DNA of 64,000 nucleotides from Kribbella antiqua. GTDB lineage: Bacteria; Actinomycetota; Actinomycetes; Propionibacteriales; Kribbellaceae. Both the position numbers and the translations under genes were made by a program. The stretch covers positions 105,535 through 169,534 of the forward strand of contig NZ_SLWR01000015.1 in the NCBI RefSeq assembly GCF_004345665.1, given 5' to 3'. Shown in pieces: positions 53,234 to 62,278 of this stretch (positions are counted from its first letter, which is position 1; each line of letters starts with the position of its first letter). The notes beneath the pieces were generated by a model that worked only from the letters and a program-made list of their open reading frames with translations, had not been told where the DNA came from and searched no databases.

Positions 53234-53952
53234 TTACTCCGCAGACGTGTCTGCGGACTTGTCGTCATCTGTGTTCTCCACCGGTATGCCGTCCTGCGCG
53301 GCGGCCTCGGCCGGGAGTTGCTCGGTCGGCTCCGAGACGGCCACCCGGGCCGGACGCAGGACCCGCTCACCGTGGCGGTACCCCGGCTGCATCACCAGCG
53401 TCGCCGTCGGCCCGTCCACCTCGTCGGAGTAGTTGTGCAGCAGGGCCTCGTGGATGCGCGGGTCGAAGGGGTCGCCCTTCTCGCCGTACTTCACCAGGCC
53501 GAGCTTCTCGGTGACCCGCTCGAGCGACTCGGCGACCGCCTTGAACGCGCCCTCCAGTTCACCCGCCTCGCGGGCCCGGCCGATGTCGTCCAGGATGCCG
53601 AGCAACTCGGTCAGCACCGAGCCGATCACCAGTTCGCGGGATGCCTCCCGGTCGCGGTCGACCCGGCGCTTGTAGTTGACGTACTCGGCCTGCAGTCGCT
53701 GCAGGTCCGCCGTACGCTCGGCCAGGGCCTCGGTCAACAGTGCCTCCTGGGCGGACGGGCCGATCAGGTCCGACGGGTCCTTCGGCGGCTGCGCTCCCGG
53801 GGTGCCCGGGGTGCCCGGTGCTGAGCCCGATCCTGGGCCGGCCGCGGGAGCCTCACTCGGCTCCCGCAGCGCGCCGGTGTCCGGGTCGATCCGGCGCTTG
53901 TCCCGGACGACGGGCTCACCGTCGCCGAACTCGCTGCCAGTCGGTCGATCCG

Positions 53953-53956
<4 letters not shown>
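53234..53956 (-). CDS. grpE: Nucleotide exchange factor GrpE
   Basis: 240 residues. Pro/Gly-rich disordered N-terminus, a long coiled coil (LLTEALAERTADLQRLQAEYVNYKRRVDRD) and the beta-wing domain ending in the family signature FDPRIHEALLHNYSDEVDGPTATLVMQPGYRHGERVLRPARVAV, present in order. Releases ADP from DnaK. GTG start at 53956 overlaps the dnaK stop by four bases. The acidic tail after the signature (about 30 residues) is longer than in enterobacteria. Confidence 0.96.
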
Positions 53957-55815
<1,859 letters not shown>

Positions 55816-55832
55816 GTGCTTACCTCCACGAA

Positions 55833-55853
55833 GTTGAGTGATGCAGACTCAAT
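55833..55853. promoter_or_regulatory. HAIR box 1 (HspR site) upstream of dnaK
   Basis: GTTGAGT-N7-ACTCAAT keeps the TTGAGT/ACTCAA core, 18 bp before the dnaK ATG. Confidence 0.8.
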
Positions 55854-55897
55854 GTTGCCGGTTCGCCGGTCGGGTTTCAAATCCCGCGGGAGGCAAA

Positions 55898-55918
55898 CTT
55901 GAGTTCACCTGACTCAAC
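55898..55918. promoter_or_regulatory. HAIR box 2 (HspR site) upstream of dnaK
   Basis: CTTGAGT-N7-ACTCAAC matches the consensus except the last base. It starts 65 bp upstream of the first box's start, close to six helical turns. Confidence 0.88.
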
Positions 55919-55992
55919 ATGACACACCGCCCAGGTCATTCCCAACCCGGACCCCGGATTCCCAGGGCTCACCCAGGGTCCCGCCAGGCCTT

Positions 55993-56078
55993 TCCCGGTA
56001 CGGCGACGGGGTCATCCCGGTACGGCGACGGGCGCATCCCCGTGCGGCGGCCGGGTCGTTCCGTGCGGCGGCCGGCAA
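55993..56078. repeat. Imperfect tandem repeat, 22-bp period, about four copies
   Basis: Units begin at 55993, 56015, 56037 and 56059. The first two share TCCCGGTACGGCGACGGG; the last two share CGTGCGGCGGCCGG. It lies in the dnaK/GNAT divergent region, 45 bp before the GNAT start. Confidence 0.6.
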
Positions 56079-56122
56079 TTGCACCCTGCCGCGGCAAGCG
56101 GTTTCCGTGGGATGGTGGAACG

Positions 56123-56611
56123 GTGAAACTCCGCCCCATGACCTCGGCCGACGACCCCGTCGTACTCGCGCTGAACGCCACGGCGGAGGGCCTGGTCGAT
56201 CCACTCGGCCCAGACCGCCTGGACTGGCTCAAGCTGATCGCCGCGCACGCCGCGGTGGTCGAGCTGGACGACCGGGTGGTCGCCTTCGTGCTGACCTTCG
56301 CGCCCGGGTCGGCGCACGACTCGCTCGAGTTCCATTGGTTCGCCGAGACGTACGCCGACCGGTTCCTCCACCTCGACCGGATCGTCGTGGCGGAGGAACA
56401 CCGGCGGCAGGGCATCGCGACGGCGGTCTACCGCGCGGTCGAACGCTCGGCCCGGCAGTTCGACCGGCTGGTCTGCGGGATCCGGTCCGACCCGCCCGAC
56501 ATCGCCGGCCTCGCCTTCCACGCCGGCCGCGACTTCGTCGAGGTAGGCAAACTCCGCCGCCCCGACGGCACGACGACAGCCCTCTGCTCCAAGGAACTCG
56601 CGACCGACTAG
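56123..56611 (+). CDS. GNAT-family N-acetyltransferase
   Basis: 162 residues from GTG 56123. GNAT core: MKLRPMTSADDPVVLALNA, EFHWFAETYADRFLHLDRIVV, the acetyl-CoA loop VAEEHRRQGIATAVYRAVERSA (R/QxxGxG/A type, near residue 95), and C-terminal AGRDFVEVGKLRRPDG. Substrate unknown. The upstream sequence contains the 22-bp tandem repeats and HspR boxes of the divergent dnaK gene, so a longer start is unlikely. Confidence 0.85.
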   Translation: MKLRPMTSADDPVVLALNATAEGLVDPLGPDRLDWLKLIAAHAAVVELDDRVVAFVLTFAPGSAHDSLEFHWFAETYADRFLHLDRIVVAEEHRRQGIATAVYRAVERSARQFDRLVCGIRSDPPDIAGLAFHAGRDFVEVGKLRRPDGTTTALCSKELATD

Positions 56612-56725
56612 CGCCCCTCGCCCGCACCCGTTCGCCGCCCACCTTGAGCACCGGGCAACCATATTCGCCACGAAATGTGGTCGATCGGTGCCCAAGGTGT
56701 GTCTCTGGACCGAGAGCGAGCAGCG

Positions 56726-57187
56726 CTAGAGCTGCCGGATGTTGAGGAGTGCCCTCAACGGGAGGTCGTGGCGGAGCCGCGTGTCGGTGAGGCCGTCGAC
56801 GACGCAGGCAGCTCCGATCCAGTGCGCGCCGCAGTCCTCGACCAGCGCACGAGCGGCCAGCGCGGTCGCGCCGGTGTCGGCCCAGTCGTCGACCATCAGC
56901 ACCCGGTCACTCGACTTCAACAGCCCTCGCCTGAACCCGAACACGACGTGCCGATCCCGATAGTCCGGACCCGTCGTACGAAGCACCCATCGATCGCTGT
57001 CCGTCGCCGGCCCACAGTCCTTGCGCACCTCGACGAAACCGACGCCCAGCGCCGCCGCCGTCAACGCCCCCAACATCGCACCACGCGACACCGGCCCAAT
57101 CACCACGGTCGGCGTCACGTCATACAACGCCCCCAAGGCAGGCCCAACCTCCCGCAGCAACTCGGCATCCCGCCACCACCCGGTCAC
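56726..57187 (-). CDS. Phosphoribosyltransferase-like protein, N-terminus cut off by an in-frame TGA
   Basis: The open frame codes for a PRTase fold: VVIGPVSRGAMLGALTAAALG, VRKDCGPATDSDRW and the PRPP-binding VLMVDDWADTGATALAA (residues about 96-112). It is the family of actinobacterial adenine-PRTase-like proteins of unknown substrate. The GTG at 57187 is only the first start after a TGA at 57203-57205. The same frame continues upstream of that TGA with normal coding sequence and a strong ribosome binding site, so the natural start was very likely GTG 57256. As it stands the gene may be dead, or may be expressed from 57187 without its first 23 codons. Confidence 0.75.
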   Translation of the reverse strand: MTGWWRDAELLREVGPALGALYDVTPTVVIGPVSRGAMLGALTAAALGVGFVEVRKDCGPATDSDRWVLRTTGPDYRDRHVVFGFRRGLLKSSDRVLMVDDWADTGATALAARALVEDCGAHWIGAACVVDGLTDTRLRHDLPLRALLNIRQL

Positions 57188-57256
57188 ATCGGCGTACGAA
57201 CTTCAGACCCCCCGATCCGTCCGCCACACAAACGCCTCCCGCAACCGCACCCTCAC
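57188..57256 (-). other. Detached 5' end of the phosphoribosyltransferase gene
   Basis: From GTG 57256, seven bases after AGAGGAG, the frame reads VRVRLREAFVWRTDRGV, then TGA, then SSYADV and on into the PRTase. RLREAFVWRTDRG..SYADVTGWW is the usual beginning of these proteins. One nonsense change (for example CGA to TGA) or a sequence error would account for it. Confidence 0.6.
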
Positions 57257-57318
57257 CGCCGCTCCTCTGGACATGCCTCCAGGGTGATCGCTGCGCCCGT
57301 GACCCGCACCTGGTTTAT

Positions 57319-57411
57319 GCGGACCGCCAGCCCCTCACAATGGCAGGCCGCGTGCCGGGCTCCCGTGTGGGGCGACCGCGAGGAGACGGTTGTGATGGGC
57401 TGGCGGTCCGC
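57319..57411. repeat. Palindromic element A: 22-nt arms, 49-nt centre
   Basis: The left arm (57319-57340, GCGGACCGCCAGCCC then CTCACAA) and right arm (57390-57411, TTGTGATGGGC then TGGCGGTCCGC) pair with one mismatch. The geometry equals that of element B at 58299-58391, and the arms of the two agree at 18 of 22 positions. The centres share only a weak match (TGCCG...CCCG) when one is inverted. It lies 49 bp before the AbiEi-DUF559 start. Confidence 0.7.
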
Positions 57412-57421
57412 CTGTGGACAA
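57412..57421 (-). promoter_or_regulatory. DnaA-box-like decamer upstream of the AbiEi-DUF559 gene
   Basis: CTGTGGACAA reads TTGTCCACAG on the minus strand and directly abuts the right arm of element A. The same decamer is upstream of the other AbiEi-like gene. Confidence 0.4.
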
Positions 57422-57460
57422 TCCTCGGCACGCCCGCAGCATTTCCGTCAGCATCGTCAG

Positions 57461-58375
57461 GTGTCTCAAGTCATCGACATCCTTCGCCGACGCGGGGGAA
57501 CAGCGACGTTCGCCGAGCTACGCGTCTCCGTCTCCGGTCGCGCTATCCGCGGGGCGCTTGCCGACGCTGCGATCCTTCGTATCGCGAAGGGCGTCTACAC
57601 GGTGCCGCCGGCAGCCGACCCGCTTGCCGCCGCACGCGCGCAGGGCGGAATCGTGTCGCACACGAGCGCCGCCGTTCTGCATGGCTTCTCCGTCCTCGAC
57701 TTGCCGTCCAAACCACACATCACGGTCCCGCGCGGACAGCACCGACGGCTGAGCCGGGTGGACTGCGAACTGCACTGGGCGGACGACGTACCGTCTGATG
57801 GACGCTGTACGGGAAAGCTGCGGACAGTGCTGGATTGCGCCCGCACCCTTCCGTTCGCCGCCGCTCTTACCGTCGCAGACTCCGCCCTCCGGCTCGGCGC
57901 GATCGATCGCTCACAACTGCTGATCGCCGCTGCCGAGCTCACCGGCCCCGGTTCCCGTCGCGCCCGGCGAGTCGCCGCCGCTGCTGACGGCCGAGCGGAG
58001 TCGCCACTTGAGTCGGTGCTCCGCTCCATCCTGATCGAGGCAGGCATCGACGGCTTCGTACCTCAATTCCAGGTTCGGGACGGCAAGTTCTCCGCCCGGA
58101 TCGATCTCGGCCATCCACGCCTCCTGATCGCCCTGGAGGCTGACAGCTTCGCCCACCACGGCACGCGGACGGCGCTGGCCCGGGATTGCCGGCGACATGT
58201 CAACCTCACCATCCGCGGCTGGCGGCTTCTCCGCTTCTCGTGGGAGGACGTGATGTTCGACCCGGGCTGGGTGGTGGACGTGATCCGGCAGGCGGTGGCC
58301 GGATCTCCAGGCCATCACAATTCAGGCGTCACCGACGTTACGAGCGGGGAACGGCATGCACTGGCGCTGTTGTGA
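57461..58375 (+). CDS. AbiEi-like winged-helix protein with intact DUF559 (Vsr-like) nuclease domain
   Basis: 304 residues from GTG 57461; CAGCAT sits six bases upstream, so a leaderless start is likely. N-terminal AbiEi-type winged helix (ATFAELRVSVSGRAIRGALADAAILRIAKGVYTVP, residues 15-49), the family middle block (IVSHTSAAVLHGFSVLDLPSKPHITVPRG), then a PD-(D/E)XK nuclease of the DUF559/Vsr type: SPLESVLRSILIEAGI with Glu184, SARIDLGHP with Asp215, LEADSFAHHG with Glu226 and Asp228, and RDCRRHVNLTIRGWRLLRFSWEDV. All catalytic positions are present, unlike the paralogue at 7864. The last 25 residues after the nuclease are encoded by palindromic element B. Function unproven; defence, repair or antitoxin roles are open. 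Confidence 0.8.
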   Translation: MSQVIDILRRRGGTATFAELRVSVSGRAIRGALADAAILRIAKGVYTVPPAADPLAAARAQGGIVSHTSAAVLHGFSVLDLPSKPHITVPRGQHRRLSRVDCELHWADDVPSDGRCTGKLRTVLDCARTLPFAAALTVADSALRLGAIDRSQLLIAAAELTGPGSRRARRVAAAADGRAESPLESVLRSILIEAGIDGFVPQFQVRDGKFSARIDLGHPRLLIALEADSFAHHGTRTALARDCRRHVNLTIRGWRLLRFSWEDVMFDPGWVVDVIRQAVAGSPGHHNSGVTDVTSGERHALALL

Positions 58376-58391
58376 TGGCCTGGGCGTCCGG
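58299..58391. repeat. Palindromic element B: 22-nt arms, 49-nt centre
   Basis: The inner 14 nt of the arms (58307-58320 CCAGGCCATCACAA; 58370-58383 TTGTGATGGCCTGG) pair perfectly and the arms extend to 22 nt with three mismatches (58299-58320, 58370-58391). The stop codon of the AbiEi-DUF559 gene is inside the right arm. Same size and geometry as element A. Confidence 0.7.
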
Positions 58392-58394
58392 ACC

Positions 58395-59558
58395 TCACAC
58401 CGGCCGACCACCGATGAAGGTCTGGCTGACAAGGGGGACGGCGGGGCGGTAGGCGAGGTGGAGGTAGGACGGGGCGTCTAGGACGGCTAGGTCGGCTTGG
58501 GCGCCGGGGGTTAGGTGGCCGATGTCGGTGCGGCGGAGGGAGGCGGCGCCGCCGGCGGTGGCGGACCAGAGGGCCTCGGCGGGGGTCATGTGCATTTCGC
58601 GGACGGCTAGGGCGATGCAGAAGGGCATGGACGACGAGTAGCCGGAGCCCGGGTTGCAGTCGGTGGCCAAGGCAACTGTCACGCCGGCGTCTAGTAGTCG
58701 CCGCGCGTTGGGGTACGGCGAGCGGGTGGAGAACTCGACGGCGGGTAGGAGTCCGGCGACGACGCCGGTGGAAGCCAGTGCGTCGATGTCGGCGTCCGTG
58801 AGGTACGTGCAGTGGTCGGCCGCGGCCGCGCCGATCGAGCAAGCGAGCTGGACGCCAGGGCCTTCGCCGAGCTGGTTCGCATGCACACGGGCCTGCAGTC
58901 CGCGGGCCAAGCCGGCTTGGAGGATCGCCCGCGCCTGGTCCTCGTCGAAGGCGCCGCGTTCGACGAAAACGTCCACCCACTTGGCGTGCGGCGAAACCGC
59001 CTCAAGCATCGCGCCCGTCACCAGCGACACGTAGCCGGCAGGATCATCGGCGAACTCCGACGGTACGACGTGCGCCCCGAGATAAGTGGTCTCGTCGGTG
59101 AAATGACCCGCGATCTCCAGCGCACGCGCCTCATCCGCGACGGTCAATCCGTAGCCGGACTTGATCTCCACCGTCGTCGTACCTTGCCGTCGCATCTCGG
59201 TCACCAGCCGGGCGACGTTGGCGGTGAGCTGGGAGTCCGTCGCCTGCCGCGTCGCCGCGACCGTCGTACGGATCCCGCCTGCAGAGTACGGCGTACCGGT
59301 CATGCGCGCGGCGAATTCCTCGGCCCGGTCACCGGCGAAGACGAGATGCGAATGTGAATCGACGAAGCCGGGAATCACCGCGCGGCCGCCGAGATCCAGC
59401 GCGCCATCGGCCTCAGGCGCATCACGCCGAGAGCCCACCCAGGCGACCTTGCTGCCCTCGATCACCAGCGCCGCGTCCCGGACCTCGCCGAGCTGACCAC
59501 CAAACGCGGGATCGTTGGTCACCAGCGAACCGATACCGGTCAACAGCAACGATGTCAC
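58395..59558 (-). CDS. hutI: Imidazolonepropionase
   Basis: Third step of histidine degradation: hydrolyses 4-imidazolone-5-propionate to N-formimino-L-glutamate. 387 residues, amidohydrolase superfamily. Metal and substrate residues in PGFVDSHSHLVFAGDRAEEFAARMTG (His-x-His near residue 70), VEIKSGYGL, ARVHANQLGEG, AADHCTYL and ALATDCNPGS. GTG start at 59558. Last gene of the hut operon in this window. The ribosome binding site GGGAGG is inside a strong hairpin. Confidence 0.95.
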   Translation of the reverse strand: MTSLLLTGIGSLVTNDPAFGGQLGEVRDAALVIEGSKVAWVGSRRDAPEADGALDLGGRAVIPGFVDSHSHLVFAGDRAEEFAARMTGTPYSAGGIRTTVAATRQATDSQLTANVARLVTEMRRQGTTTVEIKSGYGLTVADEARALEIAGHFTDETTYLGAHVVPSEFADDPAGYVSLVTGAMLEAVSPHAKWVDVFVERGAFDEDQARAILQAGLARGLQARVHANQLGEGPGVQLACSIGAAAADHCTYLTDADIDALASTGVVAGLLPAVEFSTRSPYPNARRLLDAGVTVALATDCNPGSGYSSSMPFCIALAVREMHMTPAEALWSATAGGAASLRRTDIGHLTPGAQADLAVLDAPSYLHLAYRPAVPLVSQTFIGGRPV

Positions 59559-59637
59559 GGGGCCTCCCGGCCTGGACTGAGGAGTGCAGGGAGCGAAGCG
59601 ACCGGAGTGACGAGGGAAGGCCGGGAGTCAAAGCCCC
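59559..59637 (-). promoter_or_regulatory. Intercistronic RNA hairpin that buries the hutI ribosome binding site
   Basis: In the leftward transcript CTCCCGGCCT (59627-59618) pairs with AGGCCGGGAG (59573-59564), and GGGGC (59637-59633) with GCCCC (59563-59559) after a 5-nt bulge. The second arm holds GGGAGG and ends directly at the GTG of hutI. A 44-nt loop separates the arms. This suggests translational control or coupling to ribosomes leaving hutF. Confidence 0.5.
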
Positions 59638-59673
59638 ATGACACGCCGCGCCGGAGGCGTGGCATCAGTAGAG

Positions 59674-60984
59674 TCATTCGGTCACCGCCGCGATCGAGGA
59701 AGCCAGTTCCGCTGCAACATCCAGCTTCAAATGTTTGCCATCAGCAACAAGATGAATGCCGCCAGCAACCACATCGGTGACATCGGCCGCCGACGCAGCG
59801 AAGACGGCGGTTTCAAGAGTGCCGCCGGTTCCCGCCGTACGCACGCTGTCCGTCCGTACGGCGACCAGGTCGGCCCGAGCGCCCACCTCGATCACACCAG
59901 CATCGTCGAACCCGAGCGACCGATGTCCGTCGACCGTCGCGGATCTGAGCAGCTCCACAGCGGTCCAATGCCCGCGCTCCTGGGAGGCGAGCCGCTCGTC
60001 CAGCTCCACCGCGCGCATCTCCTCGAACAGATCGATCACCGCGTGACTGTCCGACCCGAGAGTCAACGGCGACCCGGCTTCGCGCAACGCCACTGACGGT
60101 CCGATGCCGTCGGCCAGGTCGCGCTCGGTCGTCGGGCAGAAGCACGAGTACGTCGCCGACGTCCCGAGCAGACCGATGTCGCGCGAGGTGAGGTGCGTCG
60201 CGTGTACGGCGCTCGTCCGGCCACTGAGGAATCCCGCCTCATCGAGCAGCTGCGCCGGCGTACGCCCGTAAGCGTCAAGACAGGCAGCGTTTTCACCGAC
60301 CTGCTCGGACAGGTGGATGTGCAAGGGCGCGTCCGGAAGAGCCGCTGCGACGGCGCCGAGCTGGTCCTGGGGCACGCCGCGGACCGAGTGGGCGGCCGCG
60401 CCGATCACCACATCATCAGCGGATGACAGCAGCGAGACCCGCGAGGCCCATGCCGCGGCGTCGCCGTCGCTGAAGCGTTCCTGCACGGAATTCAGGGGCT
60501 GGTCGATCCCGCCGGCGACGTAACATGTGTCCAGCAAGGTGATCCGGATGCCGACGTCGCGGGCTGCTGCGATCAACGCGGTACCCATGGCGTTCGGGTC
60601 GTCGTACCGCCGTCCGCCCGGCGCGTGGTGCAGGTAGTGGAACTCGCCGACGGCAGTGATCCCGGCGAGCAGCATCTCGCCGTACACGGCTCGCGCGAGC
60701 TGGTAATACGACTCCGGCGTGAGCATCGACGCGACGGCGTACATCTGCTCACGCCAAGTCCAGAACGTGCCGCGCTCGGTCTGCGTCCGGCCACGCAATG
60801 CGCGGTGGAACGCGTGGCTGTGGCAGTTCGCCAACCCGGGGACGACAAGTCCGTTCAATCGGACGGCATCACCTGGATCCGCGTCCACCTCCACACCCAA
60901 GAACCGCCCGTCTGCGACCGTCAGATGCACCCGCTCGGCGACTCCGGTGGGGAGCAACGCGCTCGAGCACCAGTACGACGTCAC
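59674..60984 (-). CDS. hutF: Formimidoylglutamate deiminase
   Basis: Converts N-formimino-L-glutamate to N-formyl-L-glutamate and ammonia, the five-step branch of histidine catabolism. 436 residues, amidohydrolase superfamily: GLANCHSHAFHRALRGRTQTERGTFWTWREQMY with the zinc His-x-His (residues about 55-57), EFHYLHH, AAHSVRGVPQDQL, HIHLSEQ, and TLGSDSHAVIDLFEEMR. GTG start overlaps the upstream M20 stop by four bases (GTGA). Fourth visible gene of the operon. Confidence 0.94.
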   Translation of the reverse strand: MTSYWCSSALLPTGVAERVHLTVADGRFLGVEVDADPGDAVRLNGLVVPGLANCHSHAFHRALRGRTQTERGTFWTWREQMYAVASMLTPESYYQLARAVYGEMLLAGITAVGEFHYLHHAPGGRRYDDPNAMGTALIAAARDVGIRITLLDTCYVAGGIDQPLNSVQERFSDGDAAAWASRVSLLSSADDVVIGAAAHSVRGVPQDQLGAVAAALPDAPLHIHLSEQVGENAACLDAYGRTPAQLLDEAGFLSGRTSAVHATHLTSRDIGLLGTSATYSCFCPTTERDLADGIGPSVALREAGSPLTLGSDSHAVIDLFEEMRAVELDERLASQERGHWTAVELLRSATVDGHRSLGFDDAGVIEVGARADLVAVRTDSVRTAGTGGTLETAVFAASAADVTDVVAGGIHLVADGKHLKLDVAAELASSIAAVTE

Positions 60985-62267
60985 CGCGCAAGATCCTTCA
61001 GTACTGCGGCCAACGCGTCGACTCCGGCCAGACAGTCGTCCATCTCAGCGTGCTCGGCCGGCGAATGCGACACCCCGGTCGGGTTCCGCACGAACAGCAT
61101 CGCGGTCGGCACACCAGCCGCCGAGAACACCCCGGCGTCATGCCCAGCGCCGGTCGGCAACACCGGCGCACCATCCAGTACGTCGACCAGCCGGTCCCGC
61201 AGCCCGGCAGGGAAGTCCACCACCGGCGACACCGACTCCGGCACCACCTCGAGCGTCGTACCGTCCCGCTCGGCGCGCTCTGTCGCCAACCGAGTGATTG
61301 CCTCTAGCAATGATCCTAGTGTCGCATCGTCCGCGGCGCGAGCATCCAGCCAAGCCGTCACCTGCGACGGTACGGCGTTCGTCCCGTTGGGCTCGACCGA
61401 GAGTCGCCCGAAGGTCGCGCGGGCGCTGGCTAGCCGGGCCTGCTTGTTCGCGGCCAGGGCGGTCATCGCGTAGGTGAGCATAGGGTCGTGCCGGTCTTCC
61501 ATCAGCGTCGTCCCGGCGTGGTTGGCTTCACCGCCGAACGTGAAGCGGTACCGCCCATGCGGCCAGATCGAGCTCGCCACGCCAACCGGCGCGGTCAGCC
61601 CGCGGCCCTGCTCGACGTGCAACTCGACGAACGTCCCCATCCGTTCCAGCAACGGCGACGGCCCGACTCCGGCTGGATCAGTGCCGGCGGCCTCCAGCGC
61701 GGTCGCCAGCGAAACTCCGGCGCGATCCTGCAAGGCGAGAGCCTTCTCGGCCGGCAGTACCCCGGCCGCGATCCGCGATCCGAGACACGGCATCCCGAAC
61801 CGCGACCCTTCCTCCTCGACGAACGCCCCCACCCCAATCGGCGCCGAAGGCACAAACCCCTCAGCCCGCAACAAGTCCACCGCCGCCAAGGCGGACACGA
61901 CTCCGAGCGGCCCGTCGAAAGCCCCTCCATCGATCACCGAATCCAAGTGGCTCCCCGTGACGACTCCCGGTCGTAGGGCCGGTCCTCCGGCCGGACTGGA
62001 AGAAGAGCCCGTCGGATCTCCCGCCCCGCCGGACCGCAGGTCCGCTTGTCCGGCCGGCCCGGCGCCGGGCGTCCCGCCGGACCGGAGGTCCGGTGGGTTC
62101 CACCAGGCGATGAGGTTTCCGATGCCGTCGTGTTCCACCCGCAGGTTGCGGGCGGCGCACTGGTCTTCGAACCAGTGCGTCGCCGCGCGTTCTGTCGGCG
62201 TCCAGCCGCCTCGGCGGTAACCCCCGGTAGCGGGGTCGCGACCGATGGCGGCCAGCGCCGCCCACAT
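60981..62267 (-). CDS. M20-family amidohydrolase (allantoate/N-carbamoyl-amino-acid hydrolase type)
   Basis: About 428 residues from ATG 62267; a TTG at 62282, overlapping the upstream stop, is the alternative. Zinc ligands: VVTGSHLDSVIDGGAFDGPLGVV (His, Asp), FVEEEGSRFG (Glu-Glu), ELHVEQG, and the C-terminal SHSPAE. Dimerisation domain GEANHAGTTLMEDRHDP. Relatives hydrolyse allantoate, ureidoglycine or N-carbamoyl amino acids. Its place directly before hutF and hutI suggests that it hydrolyses N-formylglutamate, the missing HutG step. A 42-residue Gly/Pro/Ser-rich insert (61965-62090) separates the N-terminal strand from the first zinc motif. Confidence 0.85.
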   Translation of the reverse strand: MWAALAAIGRDPATGGYRRGGWTPTERAATHWFEDQCAARNLRVEHDGIGNLIAWWNPPDLRSGGTPGAGPAGQADLRSGGAGDPTGSSSSPAGGPALRPGVVTGSHLDSVIDGGAFDGPLGVVSALAAVDLLRAEGFVPSAPIGVGAFVEEEGSRFGMPCLGSRIAAGVLPAEKALALQDRAGVSLATALEAAGTDPAGVGPSPLLERMGTFVELHVEQGRGLTAPVGVASSIWPHGRYRFTFGGEANHAGTTLMEDRHDPMLTYAMTALAANKQARLASARATFGRLSVEPNGTNAVPSQVTAWLDARAADDATLGSLLEAITRLATERAERDGTTLEVVPESVSPVVDFPAGLRDRLVDVLDGAPVLPTGAGHDAGVFSAAGVPTAMLFVRNPTGVSHSPAEHAEMDDCLAGVDALAAVLKDLAR

Positions 62268-62278
62268 GTCCTCGAAAC

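Noticed and set aside
56675..57460. An N-terminal extension of the AbiEi-DUF559 frame of about 260 codons
   Set aside because: It runs antisense through the phosphoribosyltransferase gene and is Pro/Arg/His-rich; family members begin close to GTG 57461.
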